Below are positions 43,735-56,557 of a DNA stretch of 64,000 bases, in pieces (position 1 is the stretch's first letter; every line of letters begins with the position of its first letter). The notes beneath the pieces are model-generated. The model was given only the letters and a program-made list of their open reading frames with translations. It did not search any database and was not told the DNA's origin. Origin of the DNA: Pseudorasbora parva (Eukaryota; Chordata; Actinopteri; Cypriniformes; Gobionidae); the NCBI RefSeq assembly GCF_024679245.1, contig NC_090177.1, positions 44,110,518-44,174,517 on the forward strand, in the 5' to 3' direction. A program made the position numbers and the translations under genes.

Positions 43735-44700
43735 TTAGCCAGAGAAACTGAGCTCCTGTGGGAGCAGAGGGAACAGCACTGCTGTGGCAGTGGTGAAAAT
43801 TAGTCAGAGAAACTGAGCTCCTGCAGGAGCAGAGGAAACAGCACTGCTGTGGCAGTGGAGAAAATTAGCCAGAGAAACTGAGCTCCTGTGGGAGCAGAGG
43901 GAACAGCACTGCTGCGGCAGTGGTGAAAATTAGTCAGAGAAACAGAGCTCCTGCGGGAGCAGAGGAAACAGCACTGCTGCGGCAGTGGTGAAATTAGCCA
44001 GAGAAACTGAGCTCCTGCGGGAGCAGAGGAAACAGCACTGCTGCGGCAGTGGAGAAAATTAGTCAGAGAAACTGAGCTCCTGCGGGAGTAGAGGGAACGG
44101 CACTGCTGCGGCAGTGGAGAAAGTTTAGCCAGAGTAACTGAGCTCCGTGTGAGCAGAGGGAACAGCACTGCTGCGGCAGTGGTGAAAATTAGTCAGAAAA
44201 ACTGAGCTCCTGCGGGAGCAGAGGAAACTGCACTGCTGCGGCAGTGGAGAAAATTAGTCAGAGAAACTGAGCTCCTGCAGCAGCAGAGGAAACAGCACTG
44301 CTGCGGCAGTGGTGAAATTAGCCAGAGAAACTGAGCTCCTGCGGGAGCAGAGGAAACAGCACTGCTGCGGCAGTGGAGAAAATTAGCCAGAGAAACTGAG
44401 CTCCTGTGGGAGTAGAGGGAACGGCACTGCTGCGGCAGTGGAGAAAGTTTAGCCAGAGTAACTGAGCTCCGTGTGAGCAGAGGGAACAGCACTGCTGCTG
44501 CTGTGGAGAAAATTAGCCGGAGAAACAGAGCTCCTGTGGGAGCAGAGGGAACGGCACTGCTGCTGCTGTGGAGAAAATTAGCTGGAGAAACTCAGCTCCT
44601 GTGGGAGCAGAGGGAACAGCACTGCTGCTGCTGTGGAGAAAATTAGCTGGAAAAACTCAGCTCCTGCGGGAACTGAAGGAACGGCACTGCTGCGGCAGAA
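43735..44700 (+). repeat. 63-bp minisatellite with paired hairpins, about 15 copies
   Basis: Units spaced 63-70 bp. Each has GCTCC-TGCG-GGAGC and CACTGC-TGCG-GCAGTG, two short inverted repeats with four-base loops, separated by an A/G-rich linker. Differences fall mostly in the loops (TGCG, TGTG, TGCA). The last three or four units lose the second stem (CTGCTGCTGCTGTGG). Open frames on the minus strand reflect the near-3n period only. Confidence 0.9.
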
Positions 44701-44965
44701 GAAAAAATGGTTGAACAGACAAATGGAGAAACATGTTTGTATAACCAACTGAGACTTTTGAAATTACTGATTGATTATTGCAGAATGCTCCTTTTAACTA
44801 GTATGAAGGAAATAACATATACTCCCTCACAATTGTGTGCAACAAATTACGATATAATCGTAGTTCAGAAACCTTGTCATTGTATGCATTTACTTGGCAT
44901 AAACGAGAACTAATCATGATTGTGAACTGCTCTGAAATAAAGCGTTGTTGTTGTGAAGGCTGTAG

Positions 44966-46796
44966 AACGCACAGATTCTGAATGTGAAGCTCACGTTTAT
45001 TTAATGGGATCATGGCCTTTGAGGTTTGCGTAATCGTGATATACGTTTTCTTCCCCCAAAATATAAGATGGCTTAAAATAATAATTATTATGCTATACAA
45101 TATAGCCTACTGTAAGAAATTTGTGTTATATTTAGGAAAACAGGAGCTCCAAATTGGATTGTATTTCATGAAATTCAGCTCGTCTTGCTTCGTCCGGATT
45201 CTGACTTTCAGTTTGCAAAGTCTCTGTCCGGATCAAACTGAACGAAGGTTAGGTTCGTTTCTTGTGCGAAAGCGTTCTGTATGGTTTGAATTATCTGACC
45301 ATTTACAGGAAGCTCCTTTTTATGTTGATGTAATGTTAAAAGCCTTATAGAAAGCCTTCTTTAGGTGAATTTTGTTTGTATGAATGGCTACAACTTCTAA
45401 AGATATTTCAAAGGAATTTCCAGTGTTTTTTTATTTTATTTTATTTTTTATTTTTTATTTGATTTATTTGATTTATTTTTTTATTTTTAAACACGCAACC
45501 ACCAATATTTCCACTTCTGGTGTCATTATAAATGTAGTACTAGTGTAGTAATTAGATGTGCTTAGTTTTCACGAAAGCTCTCTCTGTTTGCTGCAGATCA
45601 TTAAACTGTTACACTGCCTTAGAAGTCTGTCCAAAATCATTGACAAAACGCTGCTTTACAAGCCATGTCTCGTAAGGCAGTGAGGCAAAGAGTCAGCTGG
45701 CTAAGTTTTTGGGAGTTACTCGCCCGAGTGACGATGCGCTGACGTCAGACGCACGTTCGTTTACGAGCCGATCAATGTCAAGAAGCAGCACACTACAATA
45801 GTAGTGGGAAGTTCGGATCCTTTTTTACTGATACGGATCTTTGAATCTTGTTCAGCAAAATGGACGAATCTTTTCTAAAGTGATCCCATTAATTTAAGCA
45901 GAATCTAATTAAAATGTTACATGTTACATTTTCCAGCACGTTTAGTACTTCCCTGTACAGAAAATATGCGCGTGCTCGGTAAACAAATGAACGAATCGCT
46001 CTCTGAGAAAACTCGTTGTTCAAAAGATTCGGATTAAAGATTCATACAAAATGAATGAATCGTTCGTAAACAGCATCACTACAGCAGCAGTATGTCATGT
46101 AAGTTCTCTAGTGCACTCGCACAATTTGCAATGTGAAAGCAAACACAACTAACCCAACATGTAAAAATGAATCAAAACATGAGCTTCAGTTCAGACCTCG
46201 GTGCGGACTTTAAGGTGTGGAAATGCCCTGAGTCGCAAAGGCTTGTAAGAAGGTTGTACTCACTGTGTCCCTGTGTGACCGAGCTCATATGGGCGTCAAG
46301 TTGAGACGTATTGAATCAAGGGAGAGCTGGTTCCGACTAGTGGCTTGTCTTTTTTGTGATGTACGCTGTAGCATTGTCATTATCTGAGTGATGTAGCCTC
46401 AAAATATCTGTACATTCACTTTCCCAGAAGAATAATTATTTGTTCATTGCCACGGTCACCGCGTGTGCGTCCCTGATGTACGTATTCTCGTGGATTAAAA
46501 GTAACGTAGGCAAAGTTGACTCTGTTGTCGTGGTTCCAAAAACGCAACGTTATTAACATGCTTTTAGGACATTGATTATTGAAGTTGTTCATCGATTAGA
46601 ATTGTTAGAAGACAAAATGCCAATTGTGTTTCGTAGGGAAAAGCAGAAATCTTTTACCATGACTGTTGATGAAGCGGTATGAGTTGAGTTTATAAATAGC
46701 TTAAACTTTTGTTAGGAAAATACTTGTTTCTTGAGCATTTGGAGTTAGCCTAGCAGCGTGAGTGTGCAGGTGGGGCGACCTGCCTGAAGCTTACAA
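44966..46796. other. Interior of the tandem-LTR element, no gene
   Basis: AT-rich. 45808-46083 may be a small hAT-like MITE (TAGTGGGAAGTTCGG to AGCATCACTA). T-rich low-complexity sequence at 45426-45490. The rest resembles ordinary intron or unknown repeat sequence; no coding region was found. Confidence 0.35.
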
Positions 46797-47012
46797 TGCT
46801 AAAATAAAAATGGTCAACGAGAGGAGGTAAATCTGTAGTATAAGTACACCTCCTATCGTTGATCAGATTGATTAGCTTACCATGCTCCACCTGCGTTTAA
46901 TTAGGTTTAATTATCTGACGTGCTCCCCTTGTTAATTAGGTTTGATTAGCTGACGGCTCCGTTGTTTAATTATATGTTAGTGCTCCTCCCGAAATTAGTT
47001 AATAAAACTTCA
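46797..47012 (+). repeat. 216-bp LTR-like repeat, copy 2
   Basis: Identical by eye to 41431-41646. It is preceded by CTGAAGCTTACAA rather than a purine tract, and followed after CATATAT by a hAT MITE. Confidence 0.75.
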
Positions 47013-47019
47013 CATATAT

Positions 47020-48288
<1,269 letters not shown>

Positions 48289-51200
48289 AATAATAATAAT
48301 AATAATAATGCATTTTATTTAAAGGCGCCTTTCATGACACCCAAGGACACCTCACAATGAAAATACAGAACACTGCACAAAACACACAACGAACACTCCG
48401 CATATACAATAGATAGTATGTAAAATAGATAGACTCAGTAAAAAACATTAAAAAAAGCCTGTATAAAAAGATATGTCTTAAGACGCGTTTTAAAAGTCAA
48501 TAAACAATCACTGTTACGAACATCAAGAGGAAGGGAGTTCCATAAACGGGGGGCCGCATAACTAAATGATCTGGCACCCATGGTAGTTAGTCGAATCCGT
48601 GGTACCACAAAAAAAATTGAAGATGAAGATCTGAGAGCACGTGATGTAGTGTAAACATGGAGAAGATCAGTAAGGTATTGGGGTGCAAGATTATGAAGTG
48701 CCTTGTAAGTAAGTAGCAAGATCTTAAATTCAACTCCATATTTTACCGGAAACCAGTGCAATTGCTGAAGAACTGGAGAGATCTGCTCAAAAGAAGGTGA
48801 TCTAGAAAGAACACGTGCTGCAGAATTTTGAACCAACTGAAGCTTACGTAGCAATTTCAAAGGAACACCTGTGAGAAGAGCATTGCAATAGTCTATACGT
48901 AAAGTGACTAATGCATGAATAAGAACGGCTGTATTATCAGTTGAAAGAAAAGGATGGAGACGATTGATATTATGCAAATGGAAGTATGCAGTCTGTGTAA
49001 TATGATTAATATGAGGGTCAAAGGATAGTGTTCTATCCATGATAACACCCAAACTTTTAACCTGTGAGGAAGGACAGATTGCGTTATTATCAATGTACAA
49101 AGAAAAACAATTAGCTTTTGATAAAACGGATCTAGTGCCAACAAGTAAAGCCTCGGTTTTGTTACTATTTAGCTTCAAAAAGTTGGCTGAAAGCCAATCT
49201 TTAATTTCAGCTGTTCAACGATGGTGGTGGAAAAGAATCACTTGGTTTGGCAGACAGGTAAAGTTGGGTGTCATCCGCATAACAATGAAAATGAATACCA
49301 AGTTTTCTCAAAATGGAACCAAGAGGAAGCAGATAAATAATAAAAAGAAGTGGGCCAAAAACAGAACCCTGGGGAACACCAGAAGTGACTGTAGATGTTC
49401 TTGATTTAAAACTTTTTAATTGAATATGCTGAGTGCGTCCCGATAGATATGACCCAAACCAAGACAGAGCCGTGCCAGCAATCCCAATAGACGCTAACCT
49501 ATCGAGAAGAATCTTATGTGAAACAGTATCAAAGGCAGCACTTCAGTCAAGAAGGACAAGTATGGTTAACAGCCCAGAGTCAGCTGCCAGCAATAAATCA
49601 TTGGTTATCCTGACAAGAGCAGTCTCAGTGCTGTGATGAGGACGGAAGCCAGATTGAAATTGTTCATACAAATTATTATTTAAGAGATATTCATGAATTT
49701 GAATTGAAACACACTTTTCCACTACCTTAGAGATAAATGGTAAATTTGAAATTGGGCGGAAATTATCAAAATTAAGTGGATCACACCCTGGTTTCTTAAG
49801 TATGGGAGTAATAATAGCAGATTTATGAGATGGAGGTACTGAACCATATCTAAGTGAAGCATGAACAATTTGAGTAATCAGTGGAGACAGGGCTGGTAAA
49901 CATGCTTTCACTAAAACAGTTGGTAGAGGGTCTAACTGACTAGTCGACGATTTAGATTTATTTATCAGATTCACTATCTCTAAAGTAGTTGGTAGAGTAA
50001 AGGTAGAGAAAACTGAGTGGGGAGGTGCATGAGAAATAAATTGACAGGAGTCATGATAGAAAGTACCATTAAGTAATTGCTGATGTACATTATTAACCTT
50101 AGACTCAAAAAAACTCATAAAGCGACCACATAATTCTGTGGAATACACATCAGATGGCAAAGGATCAGGGGGTCGCAGAATATTGTTTACCACAGAGAAA
50201 AGAGACCTGGGATTTCCATTACTTACTCCAATTATGTTGGAGTAGTGATCAGATTTCGCTTTGGACAGTGCATTTTTGTACATTTGAATATGTTCAGCAT
50301 ACATTTCTTTATGAACAGTAAGGCCAGATCTAACGTACAACCTCTCTAATCTACGGCCTTTAGATTTAAGTTCACGTAGTTCAGGTGTAAACCAAGGAGC
50401 TGAATGTACAAATGAAATAGTTCGAGTTTTCACAGGTGCAAAGTCATCTAAAATCATGTTCAGTCCATTATTGTAATATGTAACTAGTTCATCAACATTA
50501 GAGAAATCAGATTTACAGGAGAAGATGGCAAGTTCATCAGCAAGAGTAGGCACATCAATGCACTTAATATTCCTAAATGAGATTGGACGGCATGGGTTTA
50601 CCTTAAAAACTGCCAGTTGGGCATAAAAAGACACTAACAGGTGATCAGATATGGACAGGTCAGAAACACTGCAATTATAAGGTGCTGTACCTGAACAACA
50701 AACAAGATCAAGAGTATGCCCCTTAGTGTGAGTGGGCAGAGTGTTAAATTGTTGCATACCAAAGCAATCCAAACATGATAGAAATTCACTTGTAAGTGCA
50801 TTACTGACATTATCTACATGAATGTTAAAATCACCCAACATAATAACATTTGGAGACATGGAAGATAGATAAGTCAAGAGTTCTGAGAGTTCAGTTAAAA
50901 AGGCATTATTGCTTTTCGGAGGACGGTAAATGTTTGTGAGGATGGTTGGAATCGCCCCATTAATTTTTAAGGCAATTATTTCAAAAGAAGGATCTGATGG
51001 CAAAGTTAACTGAGATACTTTAAATTTATCTTTATAAAGAATTGCCACTCCCCCTCCCAGTCCCGTATCACGTGATTGACTTACGTAACCATATCCTGGG
51101 GGAACAGACTGGTTTAAATGAAAAAAGTCACCTGGTTTCTGCCATGTCTCAGTTAGAGAGAGGAAGTCAAACTTACGGTCAGACAGCAGGTCATACACCA

Positions 51201-51830
51201 GAGGTCCTTTAGTGGAGAGTGATCGTGTATTAAGTAATCCAAAGGAGATATTGTTTTTACCAGAGTCGTTGCCAACCGATCTGGCCAGGTTGGTTAATAC
51301 ACTGCGATCAACAGTCCGTGAGAGCCTCTTCTGTGAGCATGGTTTAGATGACCAAAATGACCGTATTTGACAGGAGTCATCAATGTTGTAACTCCGCCGA
51401 GACCCGCGATGTATATATTTCCGTCGTGGTATGTACACAATTTCCAAGGGGAGATGTAGAGCTGGTAGATAAAAAGGACGCAGACGGAGCTGAATAAGTT
51501 CCGCTGCCGAATACTGAAGCATCGTCCATACCACAGAATGGTATACAGAATGGTATACAGCAGAAAGGACGACCCAGATGTAGTTCATCCGCACCAGTAG
51601 CTCAGTGGTAAAGTTACCACGAAGAACAGTCGGTAACCGGCAGGCAGACCGGCAACCGCAATCAACCAGCGTACAACCCCGCAGAATCAACGCAGATACA
51701 CAGGTCAGATATTAAAACAATTCATAAATGCATTCATAAGTGCAGGAAGACTAAAAAGTACTAGCATGTCTTTAAAATTCCCTCCCTGAGTAGCGGCAGC
51801 TAATAGCGCCAGCGTTCACCCGGAAGTCAG
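48289..51830 (-). mobile_element. L2-type LINE, near full length
   Basis: About 3.5 kb on the minus strand. The 3' end carries a (TTA)n tail (plus-strand TAATAATAA at 48289-48310) after GGCGCCTTTAAATAAAATGC. The 5' end is near 51830, beginning around ACTTCCGGGTGAACGCTGGC. One endonuclease-RT gene fills most of it. The 5' boundary is an estimate. Confidence 0.82.
48435..51690 (-). pseudogene. L2 endonuclease-reverse transcriptase, nonsense and frameshift
   Basis: 715 codons are open from 51690 (or an ATG downstream) to a TGA at 49545-49543. Endonuclease motifs: LLNTRSLSTKG, SLTETW, MLGDFNIHVD and SISDHLLVSF. RT starts at HKSAIITPILKKPGCDP and includes FRPISNLPFISKVVEK and YEQFQSGFRPHHSTET. 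The TGA falls in LLD(stop)SAAFDT, where L2 elements have Leu, so a single TTA-to-TGA-type change is likely. The same frame then reads [14 protein letters not shown] and CYADDTQLY before breaking near 49200; the last part ([15 protein letters not shown] onward) lies in another frame to 48435. Confidence 0.85.
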
Positions 51831-52037
51831 TCACTTAAACCATGAAGCAGGCACAATAGAGCAGGCCGTGCAACTCTGTGATTATATTTATGACTCTTCC
51901 AAATATGGCAAAAACAGAGCATTACATCCTAGGGACAATTTATAGGGCTGTAAATGGACCTGTAAAACTGTATCTGGACAATTTTTGCCCTTAAACAAGC
52001 CACATAACCTCTATGTAGATATCAGAGAACAATTTAA
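51831..52037. other. Unannotated spacer ending in a target duplication
   Basis: Intron sequence between the L2 and the hAT-like element; CAATTTAA at 52030-52037 is the left target duplication. Confidence 0.6.
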
Positions 52038-52198
52038 GGTAACACTTTATAATAACGCTCAGTTCCAAGTCATTTATTAGTGGTTAGTTCATGATGAACT
52101 AATCATTTACAAAACATTCATAAATGATTATCAAGTGATATGCTAACATTTTATGAATGTTTTGTAAATTACATTGCAAGTCATTTACAAGTGATTAG

Positions 52199-52555
52199 TG
52201 TCAGACACAGGCAAGGATACAGATGGATCAGTGTTCGTGCAAAGTTTATTAACAGAGGAAACGGACACAGGTGATACTTAGAAGGGTGGTGACACTCAGA
52301 AGAAGGATGATGATGGTGAAGACGATGATGAAGGTGAAGACGAAGAAGACGATGATGATGAGACGAAGAGGATGGCAGGTGAGGGCTTCGAAGGAGGACA
52401 GGTAGTCGAGGTTGGATCGGTGCAAGACCAGACGGTGAATGTGAAGGTGAGTAATGCTTATGTAGTGTTGCTGGTGATGGTGCCCAGGTGTTTAGAATTC
52501 AGGAGAGGGTGAACGAGTGGGCATGGCAGTGTCTGATGGCTGTGAGGGAGTGGCA
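52199..52555 (-). repeat. 3' LTR of the chromovirus fragment
   Basis: 357 bp, minus-strand start TGCCACTCCC and end GTGTCTGACA, preceded by the polypurine tract GGAGGAGGGGGTAC. It contains AATAAACTTTGC. A CAT/CTT-rich stretch gives the plus-strand GAC/GAT repeats at 52310-52370. Confidence 0.78.
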
Positions 52556-52613
52556 GTACCCCCTCCTCCACGGGCGGCGATGGGGTCTGCCACGGCCCCA
52601 AGGAGTGGGTCGG

Positions 52614-54880
52614 TCAGGGTGGTCTTGATGGAATTGAGTTATCAAACTTGGGGTCCAGCACATCGTTCCTGGAGATCCAGCTCCGCTCCTCAGGACCGTA
52701 GTCCTCCCAATCCACCAGGTATTGCATCCGGGACCCCCCTCGCCACAAGTCGAGGATGGCTCTCACCTGGTAGACAGATGGGTCCTCGTCGATGGCAGGA
52801 GGAGGAGGTATGGCACCATCACCAGGATCTATGGGTGAAGAAGGGATAGGTTCAGGTAAGGGTTTGAGCAACGAGACATGAAAAGAAGGTGAAATTCTGT
52901 AGGTGGGAGGAAGGAGAAGACGGTAGGTGACTTCGTTCAGCTGCCTGTCTACCGTAAACGGTCCGATGTCCCAAGGACTCAGCTTATGGCACGGCAGCTG
53001 GAGACGGATGTCCCGTGTGGAAAGCCAGACCTTCTGGCCTGGCTGGTACCGCGGCTTGGGTCCGCGCTTGACATCAGCGTGGTGCTTGTGTCTCCGGACT
53101 GCCTGCTGGAGTTGTACGTGCGCTGAGTCCCAGACCCTCTCGCTCTGGCGGAACCAGTAATCCACCGCTGGGACCTCCAAGGACTCACCCGTCCAGGGGA
53201 AGAGCGGTGGTTGGTAGCCGAGGACACATTGGAATGGGGTGAGCCCTGTGGTGGACTGCCGGAGGGAATTCTGGGTGTATTAGGCCCAGGGCAGATACTG
53301 GCTCCAGCTCTCCTGGTTCTGGTGGCAGTAGACCCTCAGGAATCACCCGATCTCCTCGATCTTCCGTTCAGTTTGGCCATTGGTCTGAGGATGGTAACCT
53401 GATGAGAGGCTGACAGATACCCATAGGAGACAGAAGAAGTCTGTCCACACTCTAGAGATGAATTGGGTCCTCGGTCGGATACGATGTCTTCCGGAAGCCC
53501 AAAGTGTCGGAGGACTTGGGTGAAGAGTGCCTCCGTGGTTTCAAACGCGGTAGGTAAGCCTTTGAAGGGGATTAGCTTGCAGGATTTTGAGAATCGGTCG
53601 ACAACAACTAGGTCGTATGTGAATCCTTGGGAAGAAGGCAGATCGGTCATGAAATCGATCCCCAGATGGCTCCGGGGACGCTCGGGGATCGGAAGAGGAA
53701 CCAGCTTGCCCTCGGAGAGTCTCCTAGGGGTGTTGGCAATGGCGCAGACTGAACATCCCTTGACGAATCGGGAGACGTCCCGAGGCATGGCGGGCCACCA
53801 GTAGCGGTGGCGAAGGAGCGAGAGGGTCCTTCTCCTGCCTGGGTGTCCAGAGTCCGGTGAAGAGTGAGCCAAGTCCAGAAGGGGCAGGCGATGATAAGGC
53901 GGGACATAGAGGCGCCCTTCTGGACCAGAAGCTCCCGGTTGCCGATGTCGTAGTTCTGCTCCGCCGGGGACAGCTTCTTGGAGAAGAAGGCACATGGATG
54001 GAGTCGTGAGGGTGTCCCCTGCCACTGAGACAGAACCGCTCTGACCCTGGTCAATGAGGCGTCCACTTCGACGATAAACAGAAGATGAGAATTGAGGTGG
54101 ACCAGGATCGGAGCGGACTGGAAGGTGTTCTTCAACTGATGGAAGGCCTCCGTGGCCGATGGAGTCCAGGACAGAGACTTGGGCCTGTTCTGGAGCAGAG
54201 AGGTGAGTGAGGAGCTGAGCAGGCTATAATTCTTTATGAAGCGACGGTCGAAGTTGGCGAATCCTAGGAAGCGCTGCAGCTCCTTGATGGTATTGGGCTG
54301 TGGCAGCGGCAGGGGAGGTCAATGGTCGGATGAACCCTTGGTGGAGCGTTTTGTGCACGTACCCCTCAATGGCCTTCTGTTCCGGGGTGGACAGAGGATA
54401 TACGCGGCCCTTTGGTAGAGTAGCCCCAGGGTGGAGGTCGATGGCGCAGTCCCATGGCCGATGAGGTGGAAGTTTGGTAGCCAACCGCTTACTGAAGACA
54501 TCCTGGAATGCCCGGTAAACTGAAGGAATGGCCACGTTGACTTGAGTATCGGGACTCTCTACTGAGGTGGACTGTACAGGTAATGATGAAGGAACTGACG
54601 ATGATGATGGACCTTTTCGGCAAGGACGATGAATACAACGATCAAAGCAGTTCTCACCCCATTGCAGGATCACTCTGGTGGACCAGTGGATATGCGGCTG
54701 GTGTAATATTAATCAGGGGCGTCCCAGGATGATGTCTGCGGTTGACTCCTCCAGTACCATAAACATGATGGTTTCCTCATGCAGATGACCAATGTGTAGT
54801 GTAAGTGTGGGGGAGAAATGGCGGACACGACCTCGGCCCAGCGGTTTTCCCTGAATGGTGCTTCCCTGAAACTGTTAGAG
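52614..54880 (-). pseudogene. Chromovirus pol remnant with internal deletions
   Basis: Order on the minus strand: protease end (STIQGKPLGRGR region), RT N-terminus (YRAFQDVFSKRLATKLPPHR to [13 protein letters not shown]), then a deletion removing the RT palm. It resumes at [11 protein letters not shown] and [20 protein letters not shown] (RNase H), has a second deletion, then integrase zinc finger and core ([41 protein letters not shown]). A frameshift near 53340 precedes [12 protein letters not shown] and a chromodomain ([20 protein letters not shown]). Not functional. Confidence 0.8.
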
Positions 54881-56525
54881 ATGATGTTGTAAATGCATGA
54901 ATAAATCATTTACAAATCTTTATCACCCATTACAAATGATCTGTACATATCACTATACAAGGCATTTACAATGCTTTCTGCGTCCCCTAATCTAAAGTGT
55001 AGACTATTCATTACTTGTAAATGTGTTACACATCATTTGTAGATATTTATTACCCGTTACAAATGCGTCCATTGATTGCTACAACAAATGTAACGTTAAA
55101 TGTGAAAATTAAATTCTGCTATTCCTCACCTGTTGTAACAGAAATGTGTAAATAGGTAATTCATCTAATTACTGTAAGTATTTAACTCCAAGTCACATAA
55201 CCAATCCCTTCCCTAAACCTACCCGTTTGTGTTTTATATATAAAAAACAGGCAGATACGACTGCAGGAACAATTTATTCAAAAAGTACAAATATTCCAAG
55301 TGTCCCGAGGACAAACGATTGGTTTGTGTGAAGTAAATCCCCAGAAGCCATCAGCAGCGTCGAGTCCATCAACCGGCCAATGATTAATGATTAACACATT
55401 ACAAAATTTGCCACCAGGAAGAAACGTCAGCCTTGACAACATTGGCTGTCATGTGTCTTGTGACCAATTGCGTGATTACGTCAGCTTTGATTGTAAAATG
55501 CCATTGGCTCTCATGTGTCATGTGACCGATTGTGTCATGCTGATTTGGGATTGAGTCGAGAGTATTATTTGAATGTAAAAAAAAAAAAAAAACTTATTTG
55601 ATTGATAAATATGAGAAAGATAAATATGAGAAAGATATCCCTTCATAAAGGGATCATTTCAATGATTAAAACATTAAGATCACCTCTGTTCTTCACATAA
55701 AGATATCGTATGGCTTCAGAAAACTTGGAATGCAACATGAGCTAATACTTTTATGCTGTTTTTGGTCAGTTTTTGCAATAAAAAGTAGCCTATTTATATT
55801 TATAAAATCATGTCTACAAATGCAAAGAATCAAATGCGTCTTGATCTGATGCATTAGGATATGCATAAATACATTATATAGGCTACTCATCATTTACTAT
55901 TTGATCATCATTTAATTGTTAATGATTAACAATTTATTGAGATAATGGTATATTGAGATTTCAGTGATTAATAATATATTAACTAGTAACTAAACTATTT
56001 ACTAAGGATCTGTTTGATTATTTTATGGAATGCTATTTTTTTTAAGATAGGCCTAACTTATGACAGATTTGTAAATCGTTAGCATAGTAATAATTTATGA
56101 ATGTATAATCATGATTTGTAAATGATTAGGTTATCCTTATCTAATAACTTGTAAACAATGTATAACTGAATCTGCAAAACACAAAAAAGTAACATTTATG
56201 AAATGCATTGTCATTTTTTGTAAATTATTAGTTCATCATTGACTAATCAATTGTAAATTACTTAAAACTGAATCTCCTAAATATGAGTAAAATAATTAAC
56301 AAATCACTCATTAATCACTAATGAACGTGTAGTCATGTTTCATAAATCATTAGTTAATTATTTACTAATCACTTGTAAATTACTTGTAACGGAATTTACA
56401 AAACATTCATAAAATGTTAGCATATCACTTGATAATCATTTATGATTGTTTTGTAAATTATTATTTCATCATGAACTAACCACTTACAAATGACTTACAA
56501 ATGAACGTTATTATAAAGTGTTACC
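54881..56525. other. Right part of the hAT-like element, no gene
   Basis: AT-rich, non-coding. Inverted and direct copies of TTTGTAAAT and AACTAATCA motifs recur to the right terminus. 55240-55560 is less repetitive; an A-run lies at about 55578. No open gene. Confidence 0.6.
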
Positions 56526-56557
56526 CAATTTAAAATATTGTTTCAACTCATTCTAGG

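Larger units (their letters stand above)
41212..47012 (+). mobile_element. Non-coding tandem-LTR element with two minisatellites
   Basis: Two 216-bp LTR-like repeats (41431-41646, 46797-47012), identical by eye, start TGCTAAAATA and end AATAAAACTTCA. Sequence following the first repeat (41648-41760) is also found before it (41212-41325) with about three differences, followed by a purine-rich GGAGATGGGGTGGTGGAGGG right before the repeat. This suggests a tandem arrangement: lost LTR, short internal region, LTR, long internal region, LTR. No gag, RT or integrase was seen. The interior holds minisatellites at 41935-43260 and 43735-44700 and a retroposon-like end near 44940-44965 (AATAAAGCGTTGTTGTTG). 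No target duplication or standard primer site was found. Confidence 0.5.
52199..54880 (-). mobile_element. Chromovirus-type Ty3/gypsy fragment
   Basis: Minus-strand element with a 3' LTR, chromodomain-bearing integrase, and remnants of RNase H, RT and protease. It is 5' truncated in the protease at about 54880. Gag and the 5' LTR are missing. It sits inside the hAT-like element, so it is younger than that insertion. Confidence 0.82.
52038..56525. mobile_element. hAT-like non-autonomous element with 8-bp target duplication
   Basis: Inverted ends GGTAACACTTTATAATAACG at both termini, flanked by CAATTTAA at 52030-52037 and 56526-56533. Subterminal regions carry many copies in both orientations of TTTACAAAACATTCATAAA and ATTAGTTCATCATGAACTAA-like motifs. 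No transposase of its own. A chromovirus fragment (52199 to about 54880) interrupts the left part. An 8-bp duplication points to the hAT superfamily. Confidence 0.82.

Noticed and set aside
43800..44492. Two long open frames (about 100-120 codons) on the minus strand
   Set aside because: They run through the 63-bp minisatellite, whose near-3n period keeps any frame open; no protein features or start context.
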